Shown here one piece after another: positions 42,501 through 53,426 of a stretch of DNA of 64,000 nucleotides. The position numbers and the translations under genes are program-made. The notes below the pieces were generated by a model. That model saw only the letters and a program-made list of their open reading frames with translations, made no database searches and was not told the origin of the DNA. Origin of the DNA: Tilletia caries (taxonomy: Eukaryota > Basidiomycota > Exobasidiomycetes > Tilletiales > Tilletiaceae); contig JALUTQ010000004.1 of the NCBI GenBank assembly GCA_032718865.1, positions 558,001 to 622,000 of the forward strand, in the 5' to 3' direction. Within the stretch, counting starts at the first letter, position 1. The number at the start of each line of letters is the position of its first letter.

Positions 42501-44005
42501 AGCGATCTTGATGACCTCCCCCCAGCCGATGATGAGGGTGGTATCGTCCTGCCAGAAGAGTGTACACCGGTACAAGTCCGCGCGAATGTCCGGAGAAGGG
42601 GCTGGAATGAAGGTAATGCGCGATTGGGTAGCTGTATTGTATATTCGCACGCCCTGGGACATGTACAGAAGCATTATCTGATCAGCAATGTGGTCGCTCA
42701 TCTCGAACAAGCTCAAGAAGAAGAAGACGTACCCGGTCATTCGCCCATGCGATGAGATTCGATCTCCAGCGCACCGTCCAGATAGGACCCTCGCCCGCGT
42801 GCAGGACGGTCTCACGGTGCCCGAACCAGCTCTTTTCCCTGAGCACAAGCGCGCCGGCCATGCCCCCGCAGACAAATGCGCGTGTGGAGCGCTTTCCGAA
42901 ACCTGGCTCAAGCGACACGGTACGCATCGGTCTCTTGAAGTCGAAGAGATATTGCTCGGACGTGGAAAGGGCGGAGATGGAGATGATGCCTAGTCACCAC
43001 ACAAGGATTTACTTTCAGTCATGCTCGAAGCCAAATTGCGATAGCCCGTCTGATGAGAAGCTTACCGTCCATGCCTGCGCTGGCAACGAACTCATTGGTA
43101 GAGTCGATATCGATATCCAAGATACTTGCGCTATGAGAACGAAAGCCCTTGACGAGGTTGCCCTGAACGTCCAAGACGTAGATCATGCCCGAGTGGGTTC
43201 CCAATGTCTGTAAAGGCAGGCGTTCAGCGACCTGGCACAGAAGCAGACGGAGTCACACTCGTAAGACCGAACTCACAAGGACTCGATCTGAAGCAGCAAA
43301 TGCGCTGGCCGTGTCCTTGAGCAAGATATCCTCCGCGCCCCCTTTGAGTCGTTCATACTTAAGCGAAGGCTCAAGCGCTTCCTCCTCGTCCTCCTCATCC
43401 TCGTCATCCTCATAATCCTCCTCACCCAGAACCTCGCCCGAGCCAGAGGAAGCGCTCAACGAGGGTTGGCGATGATAGCTCTCCTCGGTCTCGCTGCGGT
43501 TGTCGTCTCCGTAGTCGCCTCGCTCGTCGTCGGCTTCGTCGTCGGAGCCGGCGTCGGCGTCGGGTTCGACGGGATCTAGGGTTGCGATGCTCATGTCCAC
43601 TGCCGTAGCGGGCTGGGCCTTGCTGAGGAACGAGGTGGTAGAGTCCTTACTTCGGACAGCCCCGCCGGCGTCATCGTCGTGTTCGTTCTCGTTCTCGCCC
43701 TCGTCCTTCCCCTGGTCGCTCTGCTGTGGTGATTCTGAGATGTGTTCCGGCAGTTCCCCGTCCATGAGTACGGTCATGCGCTTGCTGGCTGAAGCAGCCT
43801 CCGTGCTGTCGATAGCCATGCCTTGCTCTGTAGCTGTCCCTTCTGCGGCTGCTGCGTCGGCGGTCTCGAGGGTGTGAGCGAGCTTCCAGCGCGCAAAGCT
43901 GGTGTCCACTGAGCGAGACAGGGCGATGTTCAGAGGCACTGGCGAGCCGGCATCCCCCTCGCGACCCTGCTGCGCCTCTGACGAAGGACGAGACTCTGCG
44001 CTCAT
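39551..44005 (-). CDS. VPS41: Vps41, HOPS complex subunit
   Basis: Tethering factor for fusion at the vacuole/late endosome; the Rab7/Ypt7-binding end of HOPS. Nine exons: 44005-43277, 43207-43066, 42989-42733, 42653-41121, 41040-40849, 40773-40654, 40573-40498, 40404-40168 and 40116-39551, 1283 residues. An acidic, disordered N-terminus (about 240 residues) precedes a WD-like beta-propeller (LGTHSGMIYVLDVQGNLVKG, SHSASILDIDIDSTNEFVAS). The clathrin-repeat helical region follows (FLHMYLDTLFDKDPP, EREYVPEMVFLLGRIGDNKR). A C-terminal RING-H2 ends it (CAACGKPLF, LCRHTFHLSC, CPVCRG). This is the canonical Vps41 order. The exon 8/9 junction (GTAAGC...TTTAG) is the least certain. Confidence 0.93.
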
Positions 44006-44220
44006 GTCGAGACGACGGCCATATGAGATTCGTAGCCGACCTGTGAGATCCTGACCCAAGCCGGGCGAGCTGTTGGTTGAGGGGGAAGCTCGAGCACTAT
44101 GCGAGCACCTCCACCTCCCCGACTTCTCCCCGATCTCCCTGCAAGCGCAAAATGAGGCAACCTTCACGACGGTCGCCAGCATCGACGTCTGGGTGGAAGA
44201 AAGAGCGGGAGTCGGTATTG

Positions 44221-47162
44221 ATGTCGCATCTCCATGGCCCCCTGGGCTCAAGAGAGCACCCCGCTGGCCCATCATCCGACCGTGACCGTGATCTTGAGCC
44301 TGCCCGACCTGACGATGATTTCACTGTGAGGCCATGCATGAATTCTGACATCGAAATGAATGGAAACATGCTCATCTTGATCTTCCCTTTGCAAACCCAT
44401 ACACAGGCTCGAGCGGTCGTGACGGGACTGCTGATCGGATGTCTGGTCGCCTTTACCAACCTCTCCCTCGGTCTCCAGTCGGGATGGACGAGCATGATGT
44501 CGCTCCAGAGCGCCCTGCTCGGATTCGGCATCCTCAAGTTCATTCGGATGCCGTCCTTGAAGAATCGACCGTTCTCGCCACAGGAGAATGCAGTCTTGCA
44601 AGTGAGTTACTTATAGCCCATGGAATCTTGGTCTCCAGAAATGGACTTGATGAGTGATGTCCAGTCGATAGGCTGAATTTGTTCTTTATTTATGGAAGGC
44701 AACCGCGGTCGCTGTGGGAACGATGCCTCTGAGCGCCGGTGAGCCGTTCAGACCCTCCTCAAATGAAAGTGGGTTCCATTGCATGCTGATGCGCTGATGA
44801 TCTGTATGCATATTCTCAGGATTCGTCGGCATTATCCCCGCTCTCAACCAGCTCGATCCCGAACAAGACGGTTCAGGTCCCATCAAGCTGAACACCTGGC
44901 AGCTTCTCGCCTGGTCCTTCGCCTTAGCATAGTCAGTAACCCCCCCCAAATGAACGACCCGTCTTGGTCTACGTCCCCCGCTCTTACGCTTCTTGTCTAT
45001 TTTTCTAGTTTTGGAGTCTTTTTCGCCTCGCCCCTTCGACCTGCTTTGATTCTGAAGGAGAAGTTGCCGTTCCCATCCGGTACCGCCACCGCACAGCTGA
45101 TCTCTGTCCTCCATGACAAGCCTTTGGCGAATCCTGATGGCGGTCCAGCACCACCGGCATCATCGTCTTCTTCCGCCTCGGCGCAACCGCGAGTCGAGAG
45201 ATCTTCTTCCGGAGGTCAAGAGGAGGTGGGCAGCAAGGCCGGATTCCAAGCGTTGCTCTGGAGTTTCGGAGGGTCGGCACTCTTTACAGTACGTGCCGAA
45301 TCTTTTCAAAACCGGACCTTGCCAAGTTCGTATTGCTGATTTATATACCACATTCGTATCAGCTTGCTTCCTTCTTCGTTCCCGTCCTCTACGCCATTCC
45401 GATCTTTGATCCCATCTGCCCAGGCCACAACGCCGCGGCGATGTGGGGCTGGTGGTTCACCCCGTCTCTGAGCTACATGTACGTTGTAGTGCTCATGTTT
45501 CCTCGCACGACGTCTCACAACTGACCCGATCGCTGTTTTGATAGTGGACAAGGGATCATCATGGGCCTGCCTACGTCGCTGTCCATGTCCTTGGGAGCAT
45601 TCGTCGGCTGGGCCATCCTGAGCCCGATCTCCTATTACACCGGCTGGGCACCCGGAGACCCGCTAAGCGGCAAAGACGGAAGCAGAGGGTGGCTGATCTG
45701 GATCGCCCTTGCCATCATGTGCTCCGAGTCCATCCTCGGCCTCGTCGCCCTCTTCTTCGCGAACGGAACGGAGGACATCAACAAGTGGCTACACAAAGTT
45801 TCTTCGCTTCTTGCTTCTGTTGGGAAGAATAGCCGCCGAGTTCGGAGGCAGCAACCTGGCATCCTCGACACGGGGGCGGAAGGGGATGAGGGAGCAGAGG
45901 AAGAAGATACTGTCGAGCATGAGCCGCCTTCGCGATTGACTTCAAAACGCACGGTGTTGCTCGGTCTCCTGGGCTCTACCATCCTGGCTGTGATCCTGAT
46001 CGAGCTGACCTTCAAGCGTGACTCGTCCGCGCCGGGTGATACCAAACGTCCCGCATCGCCGAGTCCAGGCTCGACGATCCTCGCCATCCTGATCGCCCTC
46101 GTCCTCTCCCTCCTCGGCGCCCGCGCCCTGGGACAGACGGACCTGAACCCCGTCAGCGGACTCGGCAAGATCAGCCAGCTCGTCTTCGCACTCACCAGTC
46201 CGGGCAACGTTGTTGCGAACCTGATCGCGGGTGGGATCTCGGAGGCCGGCGCCATGGCGGCGGGAGATATGCTTCAGGATTACAAGACGGGTCATTTGGT
46301 CGGCTCGTCGCCGCACTCGCAGTTCAAAGGTCAGCTCGTAGGTTCGACGCTGGGCATCTTCGTCTCTGTCTTTGCCTATCAGCTCTATGCGCGGACGTAC
46401 GAGCTTCCCGGCCCACAGTTCCCGGCTCCTTCGGCGGGCGTCTGGCTCAATCTGGCCAGATTGCTCAATAATGGACATTTACCTCCCAAGAGCGCGGTCT
46501 TCATGTCCGTCTTTGCGGCGATTTTCGCGGTGACGGGCATACTACGGTCCGTCGCCCGCGCGCGAGGTATCAAGCGCGAATTTACGAGCGGCGGAGCGGC
46601 CCCTCAGCGAACATCGTCTGCCAAGCCATCGTGGGAGGTGTTCGCGGCATGGATGCCGAGTGGGATCGCGTTCGCTGTCGGCATCTTGAACACGCCCAAT
46701 TTCTCCTTGGCCCGCTTGGTGGGTGGGTTGATTGGGTATTACTACCTTCGCCATGTTCGGCAGCAGCGTCAGGGACGGGCACCGGATCAAGGCAGGTATG
46801 CGAATGATGATGATACCTTGGCGGAGGGGGAGGATGATGGATACGCAGGCACGGGTACGGCTGGTGGTACGCCTGACGAGCGGACGGGGCTGTTACGCCG
46901 TCGTGCGTTTGCAGATGGGGATGAGAATGAGGAGGAGGAGGAGCAAGGAGGACCCGAAGCCGTGACTGCACGGGCACGACGGACGACACGGCCTCGCGTC
47001 CAGCAAGCTTCTCCTGCCTTCGAAGGGGTGTTCATCATCGTGGTTGCGTCAGGGCTGGTGCTCGGCGAGGGGGCGGCGAGCATCATCACTCTGATCCTAA
47101 AGCAGTACGGGTTCCAGCCGCTCACGTGTTTCGGATGCCGGGGTGGATGTAGTTCATGCTGA
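44221..47162 (+). CDS. Oligopeptide transporter (OPT) superfamily membrane protein
   Basis: Exons 44221-44325, 44407-44601, 44699-44738, 44820-44931, 45009-45288, 45363-45478 and 45545-47162, 821 residues. After the 35-residue N-terminus come OPT signatures: FTARAVVTGLLIGCLVAFTN with LGLQSGWTSMMSLQSA, SPQENAVLQ, and TMPLSAGFVGIIPALNQL. About 14-16 hydrophobic segments follow, with GHNAAAMWGWWFTPSLSYIG and IAGGISEAGAMAAGDMLQDY. Long acidic loops lie at ~residues 395-435 and in the C-terminal cytosolic region. The family is proton-coupled and moves peptides, glutathione conjugates or metal chelates; this member belongs to the poorly characterised YSL-like/fungal branch, so the substrate is unknown. 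Divergent from VPS41. Confidence 0.88.
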
Positions 47163-47227
47163 GGATGAGTTTATTTATATAGAGGCTTCGCCGTCCGATA
47201 TCTTAAATAGCGTACTGTACATTGTTT

Positions 47228-48370
47228 TTACAGGTGGATCGTATTAAAGAGGCGACGGAGATGTGGCAAGTCTGCGTCAGACGCGCACTTGTCGGCGATG
47301 GGAGCAGAAGACCGAGGAGGAGCCTCCGAGCGGGGCTGAAGCACGAGCTTTTCGAAGTCGGCTTGGACCATAGAAGGCAGTTGTTGATCGACGGCATCGA
47401 CAGAAGTAGGGAAGATGTGAGACGAGGGTGCCATGGCTATGGTAAGTTTGCGATCCGGTAATAGGCTGGCATGTTCTTGGAGACGGGTGGTCAATGCTTG
47501 GAAGGCTCGGGCTCGGTCCATCCGACGCATTCTACTGCCGATTTCGAGTAGGTTGTAGCCGACGTTGATGTGTATGGTTGTCAGGTTTGGGGCGGCTTCC
47601 CAGAGGGCAGGCAGGATTCGTTCAATCTTGTCGACGGAGAGTTCGGAGCTGATGTGCGTTGGAACAAGTCAGCAGGCGATTGAAATTAGATAGGATACGA
47701 TTCTGGCTTACCTGCCTGGTGTGACTGTATGAGCATTGATCAAGGAGGGAAAATTGAGTCATTCTTTACTGTGTAGAGACCACGAACAGAAGGCTTTGGA
47801 ACGATGCGTACCAGTTATATGTGCACTGACGAGATCCATGTCCAAAGACGTCAAACGTGCAACCATCTCTTCGTGAACCTCGCCGTAGAGATGCCACTCG
47901 AATCGTCTGGGTTGGTCTACGGGGCAATGCGACGATCCTCCGGGTTTGTCGATAAGTCGGATCATCTCGCCCGCCAGGCCGACGTAGTAGTCATCAGCGG
48001 CCCGAATCCAGCTGGCAACGTGGAGCTTGGGACACTGGGTCAAAAGTTGGTTCCACAGTTCGAGACAGTTCTTGCGAGTTCGTTGGCCTTGTAGAAGGGA
48101 TGAGCGCACGCAGTTAAATGTCTCGATGTGGCGGAGGAAGGCTGTCTGTTGGATGAGGTGAGTGAGCATGGGCGTGGCGGGATCGTCGTCGTCAATAGAG
48201 ACATGAGCGTACAGAAGCGGGATGGCCTCGTAGTGGAAGGCCTTGGAGACGCGTGCGAGGGTTGCGAGGGTGGGAATGTCGCTTGCGTGGATGATGAGCC
48301 TGTGGAGCTCGAAGGGTAGGCCATGAGATGCTGGCTGCCCGACGGGACTTAGGCGGCGGCGAGATCGCAT
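47228..48370 (-). CDS. F-box-like protein (fungal, uncharacterised)
   Basis: Exons 48370-47812, 47724-47712 and 47648-47228, 330 residues. The N-terminal region (GLPFELHRLIIHASDIPTLA, then LARVSKAFHYEAIPLLYAHV) is an F-box-like motif of the type in basidiomycete F-box/LRR proteins. The middle (LWNQLLTQCPKLHVASWI) looks like leucine-rich repeat material. The 13-nt middle exon is required to keep frame: it joins ...AHIT to VTPGSSELSVDK. Likely a substrate adaptor for an SCF ubiquitin ligase; target unknown. Such genes form large, fast-changing families in basidiomycetes. Confidence 0.7.
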
Positions 48371-49010
48371 TTTGATCCTGCTCGTACAACGTTTCGACTA
48401 AGACGGGGTGGCAGAGGTAGATCCGAGCAAGTAAGCCGGCATCCTCAAGAGGAGCTCCGAGTCTATAATCTGGATGAGGTTGAGATGGAGGGGGACACGG
48501 GGAAGGGATGAGGCGATCAAGATTCAAGAGGCCCCTTTTATAGCAATTGCGCTCCGTCCATCAATCTGGACGCCATGGAATAGGACCGAGAGTGAGAAAG
48601 AGAGAGTGGTATCCTTGTGCTCGTACTACCAGCGACAGCGACAGCGACAGCGACAGTGCTTGACCATTGAGGTTATCGAGGACCTCATCGGATTGGAAGC
48701 TGGGAAAGTGGGAAGCGAAGGTGTCCGTTCTTATATGTGGGCTGACTGTCGGCCCGACAAGCAGCTGAAGCTCGGCGTTTAGAGATCGGGCAGGCCAAGA
48801 CGATGATGAGCTGGAAGGTTGTCCTAGCTAGTCTGGTCACACCAGACCGTCGACGCACGTGATGACAGGACTGATCCCGTGCGCGGCGACAGTTCTGATA
48901 AGCGCGTGGAGGTGACTCTTTGATCACCGCCGGTCTGGTGTGATCAGACTAAAGGTTGTCCCCGCATCAAGAATCTCAGTTGATGCCAACATCGACAGCG
49001 ACAGCCAGAA
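48371..49010. promoter_or_regulatory. Divergent promoter F-box-like gene (-) / glucosidase I (+)
   Basis: 640 bp, no gene. Holds a CGACAG microsatellite (about 48632-48658) and the small inverted-repeat element at 48825-48951, whose right end lies ~60 bp before the glucosidase I start codon. Confidence 0.45.
48825..48951. mobile_element. Short MITE-like element with 21-bp inverted repeats and 10-bp direct repeats
   Basis: TAGTCTGGTCACACCAGACC (from 48829) is matched in reverse complement by the sequence ending at 48951 with one mismatch (TAGTCTGATCACACC...). The 10-mer AAGGTTGTCC flanks it at 48815-48824 and 48952-48961 and looks like a target-site duplication; four bases (TAGC) separate the left copy from the inverted repeat. 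No coding capacity. Confidence 0.6.
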
Positions 49011-52000
49011 ATGCCAGACACAGCAAGAAGATCAAGGCGAGAACAGGCGCAGATCACGGCGCCGTGGCTGAGCGCAGGCCTCGCGTTTGCCCTCCTCCTC
49101 GTCCTCGCACTCTTGCACGCACCAGCAGCCACCGCAACCGCAACCGCAACCTCGACAGTCCGGCCCGTGCACGATGCCGCTGAGCAGGAGGCAGCCGCCA
49201 ACTCGTCCCTCCACTGGGGCACCTACCGACCACAGATCTACTTCGGCATGAGACCGCGCGCGCCCAAGTCAATCATCACCGGCCTCATCTGGAGCGGCCT
49301 CTCCGACTACAAGCAGGCCATCTCTCGCGTCCGCCACGAATGCTCGGACCAGGACGGCATGAGCGGATACCGCTGGAACTACCACGACGGCAGGACCTTT
49401 GGCATTCAGACTATTGACGATGTTGAGAACAATGTTCGCATCGAGACTAGCTTTCTCAAGACCGGTCATCACCATGGGAAAGAGGGAAAGGTCGACGGAG
49501 GCAACTGGGCTGCCCGCATCAAGGGTTCCATCTTGGACAAGTGTAAGTCCCTTCCTCAGCTCAGTATCTTTCTGTCGCTCGCAGTGCCAACATGAGCTTC
49601 TTGTTATCCCCACAGCAAAAGATCCCCCGCTCGTTTCGCCCATCTGGTACACCGCCATCGAGTCGTCACAGACATCCAGTCTCACCTTTGAGAGCGATGA
49701 GGACAATCTCGGCATTCCCGTCACCGAAGCCGCCAAGCTCTCTGGTCGGACACCGGACCTTGGAGACTTCACCATGCGAATCGAAGAGCCGAAAGATGCT
49801 AGGAAGAAGGGGCTCAACCTGGCTGTCGCAGGTGGTAATCACGGCGAGACCTTCGAACCATACCAGCAGCGGACGTCCTACCTCGGCGCACGAGTACCTG
49901 ACAAGGACGTCTGGAGAGGCAAGGGTGAGCTCAACTTACTTTCGTCCCTTTTCTCATATGCCTATTTGCAATGACTGACCCGTCTCTAATGAATCTTCCG
50001 CGTCTCTACCCAAAAAGACATCGTCTTCACCGCCTTGAACCCGCGTCTTAAGTACTTTGCAGACAAGTACGGCCAAGACGACATGCCCTCGCCCGCATTC
50101 TCGCTCCTCCTCCCCAACGACGTCATGTCCGAATCCAACTTCTTCGCTTTCCAGAAAGTCTTCGCCGGAGACTTCCAATTCGACGTCTTCTTTGAGACGA
50201 ACGACACTCCCAACGGGGCCAAGCTCGATGGGAAGAGCTTCGACATCGCGCTTGAGGCGGCGAAGAAGGCTTTTGATGTGCGGTTCGAACATCAGTTTGG
50301 TCTTTCTACCCGTAAAGGCTATCTGCCCTCCATGGTCTCCTTCGCGCGCGAGATCACGAGCAGTCTGATCGGCGGGATCGGATACTGGCATGGAGCCGGT
50401 GTTGTCGATCGCAGTTTCAAGCATGCTTACGATGCTGAGGAGGATGGAGGAGACTCGGATGTTGATGAGGACGCAGCCACGCCCAACCCGCAGTTCACGG
50501 AGGAAACGAGCTTGATGTCGGCCTCGCCGTCGCGTTCCATATTCCCGCGTGGCTTCTACTGGTACGTCCGAGGACCCGTCGCTGCAGCCTCTGGATCTCG
50601 TTTTCCTCTGACTCTGACCCACATTCACTTCAAATAGGGATGAGGGATTCCACCTTGCTCATATCGGGGTATGGGACAACGACCTCAGTCTGGAAATCCT
50701 CAAGAGCTGGGTCAATCTGATCGACGAGGACGGCTGGGTCGGACGCGAACAAGGTCTCGGAGATGAGGCACGCAGTCGAGTGAGTCTGTTCTCTTCCTTA
50801 ACCGATTTACACACGTCCCGCTGACCGCCATATCTGACTACTCTTCTTGCTCCCCTCAGATTCCAGAGCGCTTCCAAGCTCAGAACCCTCGATACGGCAA
50901 CCCTCCCACCTTCACCGCCGCGCTGGCAATGTACGTCGACCGCCTTGTATCTGTCGTAGGCAAGACAGGCGAATCGCTTGACAACTTCCCCCAAGACCTC
51001 GTCATGTCCGGCTCGTCAGGTGCCCAAGCCCTCTTCTCCGCCTCCCACGCAAGCGTGTCAGACAACGAGACGACGACGTTCGACGGTTCGGACGAAGGTG
51101 TGCGGACGGCCCACTTACGCTCGAGTGCTCTTGCGCGGTCGTACCTGCGCGAGATATACGGCCCGCTCCGACGGCACTACGACTGGTTCCGCCGGACGCA
51201 GCGTGGGGAACTGAAGAAGTGGGGTCGGAAGACGAAATCGCGCTCGCAAGAGGCGTACCGCTGGCGCGGCCGGACTGCGGAGCATGTGTTGACGAGCGGG
51301 TTGGATGATTACCCTCGTGCGAAGGCGCCCCATTCGGGAGAGCTGCATGTGGATCTGCATAGCTGGATGGGCTTCTTTGCGGAGATGATGAGAAGGATTG
51401 CTGAGGTTTTGGGGGAGGAGGATGATGTCAATGAGTTTGAGGGACATCGGGAGGGGATTATTTCCAACTTGGACGGTGAGTTGGGCCTTTCTTATCTATC
51501 CCTTCGCATTCTCAGATGGGTGGCTGAATGCTTTCGGAGGGGTCCTTTTTCTTCACGATTTCAGAGCTGCACTGGAGCGAAAAGGACCAGATGTACTGCG
51601 ATGTCAGCGTAGATGACGACGGTGAGTTTGCTTTGCCATCTACGCAACAAGAGCCAAATACCCCTCTGAATACTTCGCTCGATTACTTCCCCTCGTTCCC
51701 CGCGAAACACAGAGGACTCCTTCCACGTCTGCCACCGCGGCTACGTCTCCCTCTTCCCGCTCCTTCTCCGTCTCCTACCCGCGGACTCTCCCAAGGTCGG
51801 CGCCGTGCTCGACTTGCTGAGCGATCCTGCGCATTTATGGTCCGAGTACGGGATCCGGAGCTTGAGCTTGCAGGATGAGTACTTCGGGAAGGACGAGAAT
51901 TACTGGAGGGGGCCGATTTGGATTCAGATGCAGTATTTGGCGTTGGGCGCTTTGAAGACGGTGAGTCTGCATTTGACATGTTGCATACTTTTGGTCAGCT

Positions 52001-52384
52001 TGGGCTTTGACTGACCTGTCCCCTTTTTCAACCCCGGTTGGGTCTCTCTCTCTCTCTTTCTTTACTCTTGCAGAAGTACATGGTTGAGGAAGGGCCACAT
52101 AAGGACCGGGCGAAGGGCATTTATCGCAAGCTGCGCAAGAATGTTGTGGAGAACGTTCAAAAGGTGCGCGGCCTTTCTCAAGACGTGGACCGGACGAAAA
52201 GTCAAGGCGCACTGACTCCTTGCTCTCTCTCCCTCTCTCTCTTTTTCTCTTTCTTCACCAGGAATACGTCCGGACCGGCTATACATGGGAACAGTACGAC
52301 CCAAAGACGGGCGAGGGCCGACGTGGCCATCCTTTCACTGGCTGGACGAGCACGGTCGCGCTCATGATGGCCGAGATCTATTGA
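49011..52384 (+). CDS. CWH41: Mannosyl-oligosaccharide glucosidase (glucosidase I, GH63)
   Basis: ER type II membrane enzyme that removes the outermost alpha-1,2-glucose from Glc3Man9GlcNAc2 on new glycoproteins. Exons 49011-49542, 49616-49924, 50018-50561, 50638-50779, 50860-51475, 51565-51621, 51713-51960, 52074-52163 and 52262-52384, 886 residues. A signal anchor lies near residues 19-37 (WLSAGLAFALLLVLALLHA). The N-domain has SSLHWGTYRPQIYFGMRPR. The catalytic (alpha/alpha)6 domain has FPRGFYWDEGFHLAHIGVWD, containing the proposed acid, and ends with KDENYWRGPIWIQMQYLALG and GHPFTGWTSTVALMMAEIY, near which the proposed base is found in the family. Length and order match yeast Cwh41 and mammalian MOGS. 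Confidence 0.95.
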
Positions 52385-52628
52385 GGGACCTGAACCTCTG
52401 CCGGACCTTGGCCTCCTCCTTCCTTCCTTTCTTACGATATCATTCATCTGGATCATTTCTCGACGATTGTAAGGGGATCAAAAGTGAAAATGCATAGCAA
52501 GTATGTTACAGTTTGGTGACAGTGTGAGTGGGTGATTGCCGGCCGTTGGATGATTCTGGTGTATAGATATGTAGGATATTCGGATTCGTGGCGGAGCTTG
52601 TGAGTGACGAAGCTGGTTGAGCATCGTG

Positions 52629-53426
52629 TTACAGCCCGAGCAGGGTGGCTGTGTTGGTCTGTACAGTGGCTGAGGCTGGGGGAGGCGGTAATGATGATGA
52701 AGGGGCTGCTGAGGACGGTTGATATTGCTGTTGCTGAGGTTGTGATGCGCTTGATGGAGGCGCATCGAGAGCAGCGAGCTGCGCAGCGAGATCATCGAGT
52801 TGTGAGCTCGGTGTTGCTGCATTGCCATTCGAAGGCGTATGCCCGCCAGGAGTCGATGCCGCAAGTTGCGCAAACAGATCCGTAGGAACCGCAGAGGGCG
52901 TGGAGATGCCCGGCGAAGCCTGATGCACTTTGCGCTTGGGTTCAAGTACACCCGCCCGTCCCTCAAGCTCGGCCCACCCAGGCGCAATACGCTGCAAAGC
53001 CGCCTTCCGATCCCTCTCCGCCTTCGCAGCGCGCTCCGCCAAGAAATCACGCGCGGCCTGAAGGACGTCAAGCGGATCCTCCTCGACCAGCGGCCCACCT
53101 GCGGCCGGGTCCGGATGGAGGACGTGCGCCTCGAGCGAGAAGGGGTAGATCATGTAGGGTGCGATGTCGAGTGGGAGTGGGTGGAGGTCTTGTGGGAACG
53201 TGGGCGGGTCCGGGAGACGGAGGGCGGGGGAGAGGAGGAGGGGGACGGAGGCGATGCGGGAGTAGAAGGCTGGTGGGAGAGGAGGGGCGCCTGGGGGCGG
53301 TGCGTCGTAGTTGGTGTAGGACGAACGGGAAGCGCTGGCACCGCCGCCGCCACCGCTGCCACCGCTTGTGGCATTCACCGGAGGTTCCGGCGTTGCCTCG
53401 AGGAATTCTCTTGCGCTGAACAGCAT
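52629..53426 (-). CDS. Uncharacterised Pro/Ala/Gln-rich protein
   Basis: Single exon, 265 residues, MLFSAREFLE start. A Gly-rich segment (residues ~22-30) precedes a better-conserved-looking core: PPAFYSRIASVPLLLSPALR, IAPYMIYPFSLEAHVLHPDP, DPLDVLQAARDFLAERAAKA and IAPGWAELEGRAGVL. The C-terminal third is Ser/Gln/Pro low complexity. I do not recognise the family. The folded-looking core and consistent coding bias argue for a real gene. It converges on the glucosidase I gene. Confidence 0.55.
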   Translation of the reverse strand: MLFSAREFLEATPEPPVNATSGGSGGGGGASASRSSYTNYDAPPPGAPPLPPAFYSRIASVPLLLSPALRLPDPPTFPQDLHPLPLDIAPYMIYPFSLEAHVLHPDPAAGGPLVEEDPLDVLQAARDFLAERAAKAERDRKAALQRIAPGWAELEGRAGVLEPKRKVHQASPGISTPSAVPTDLFAQLAASTPGGHTPSNGNAATPSSQLDDLAAQLAALDAPPSSASQPQQQQYQPSSAAPSSSLPPPPASATVQTNTATLLGL

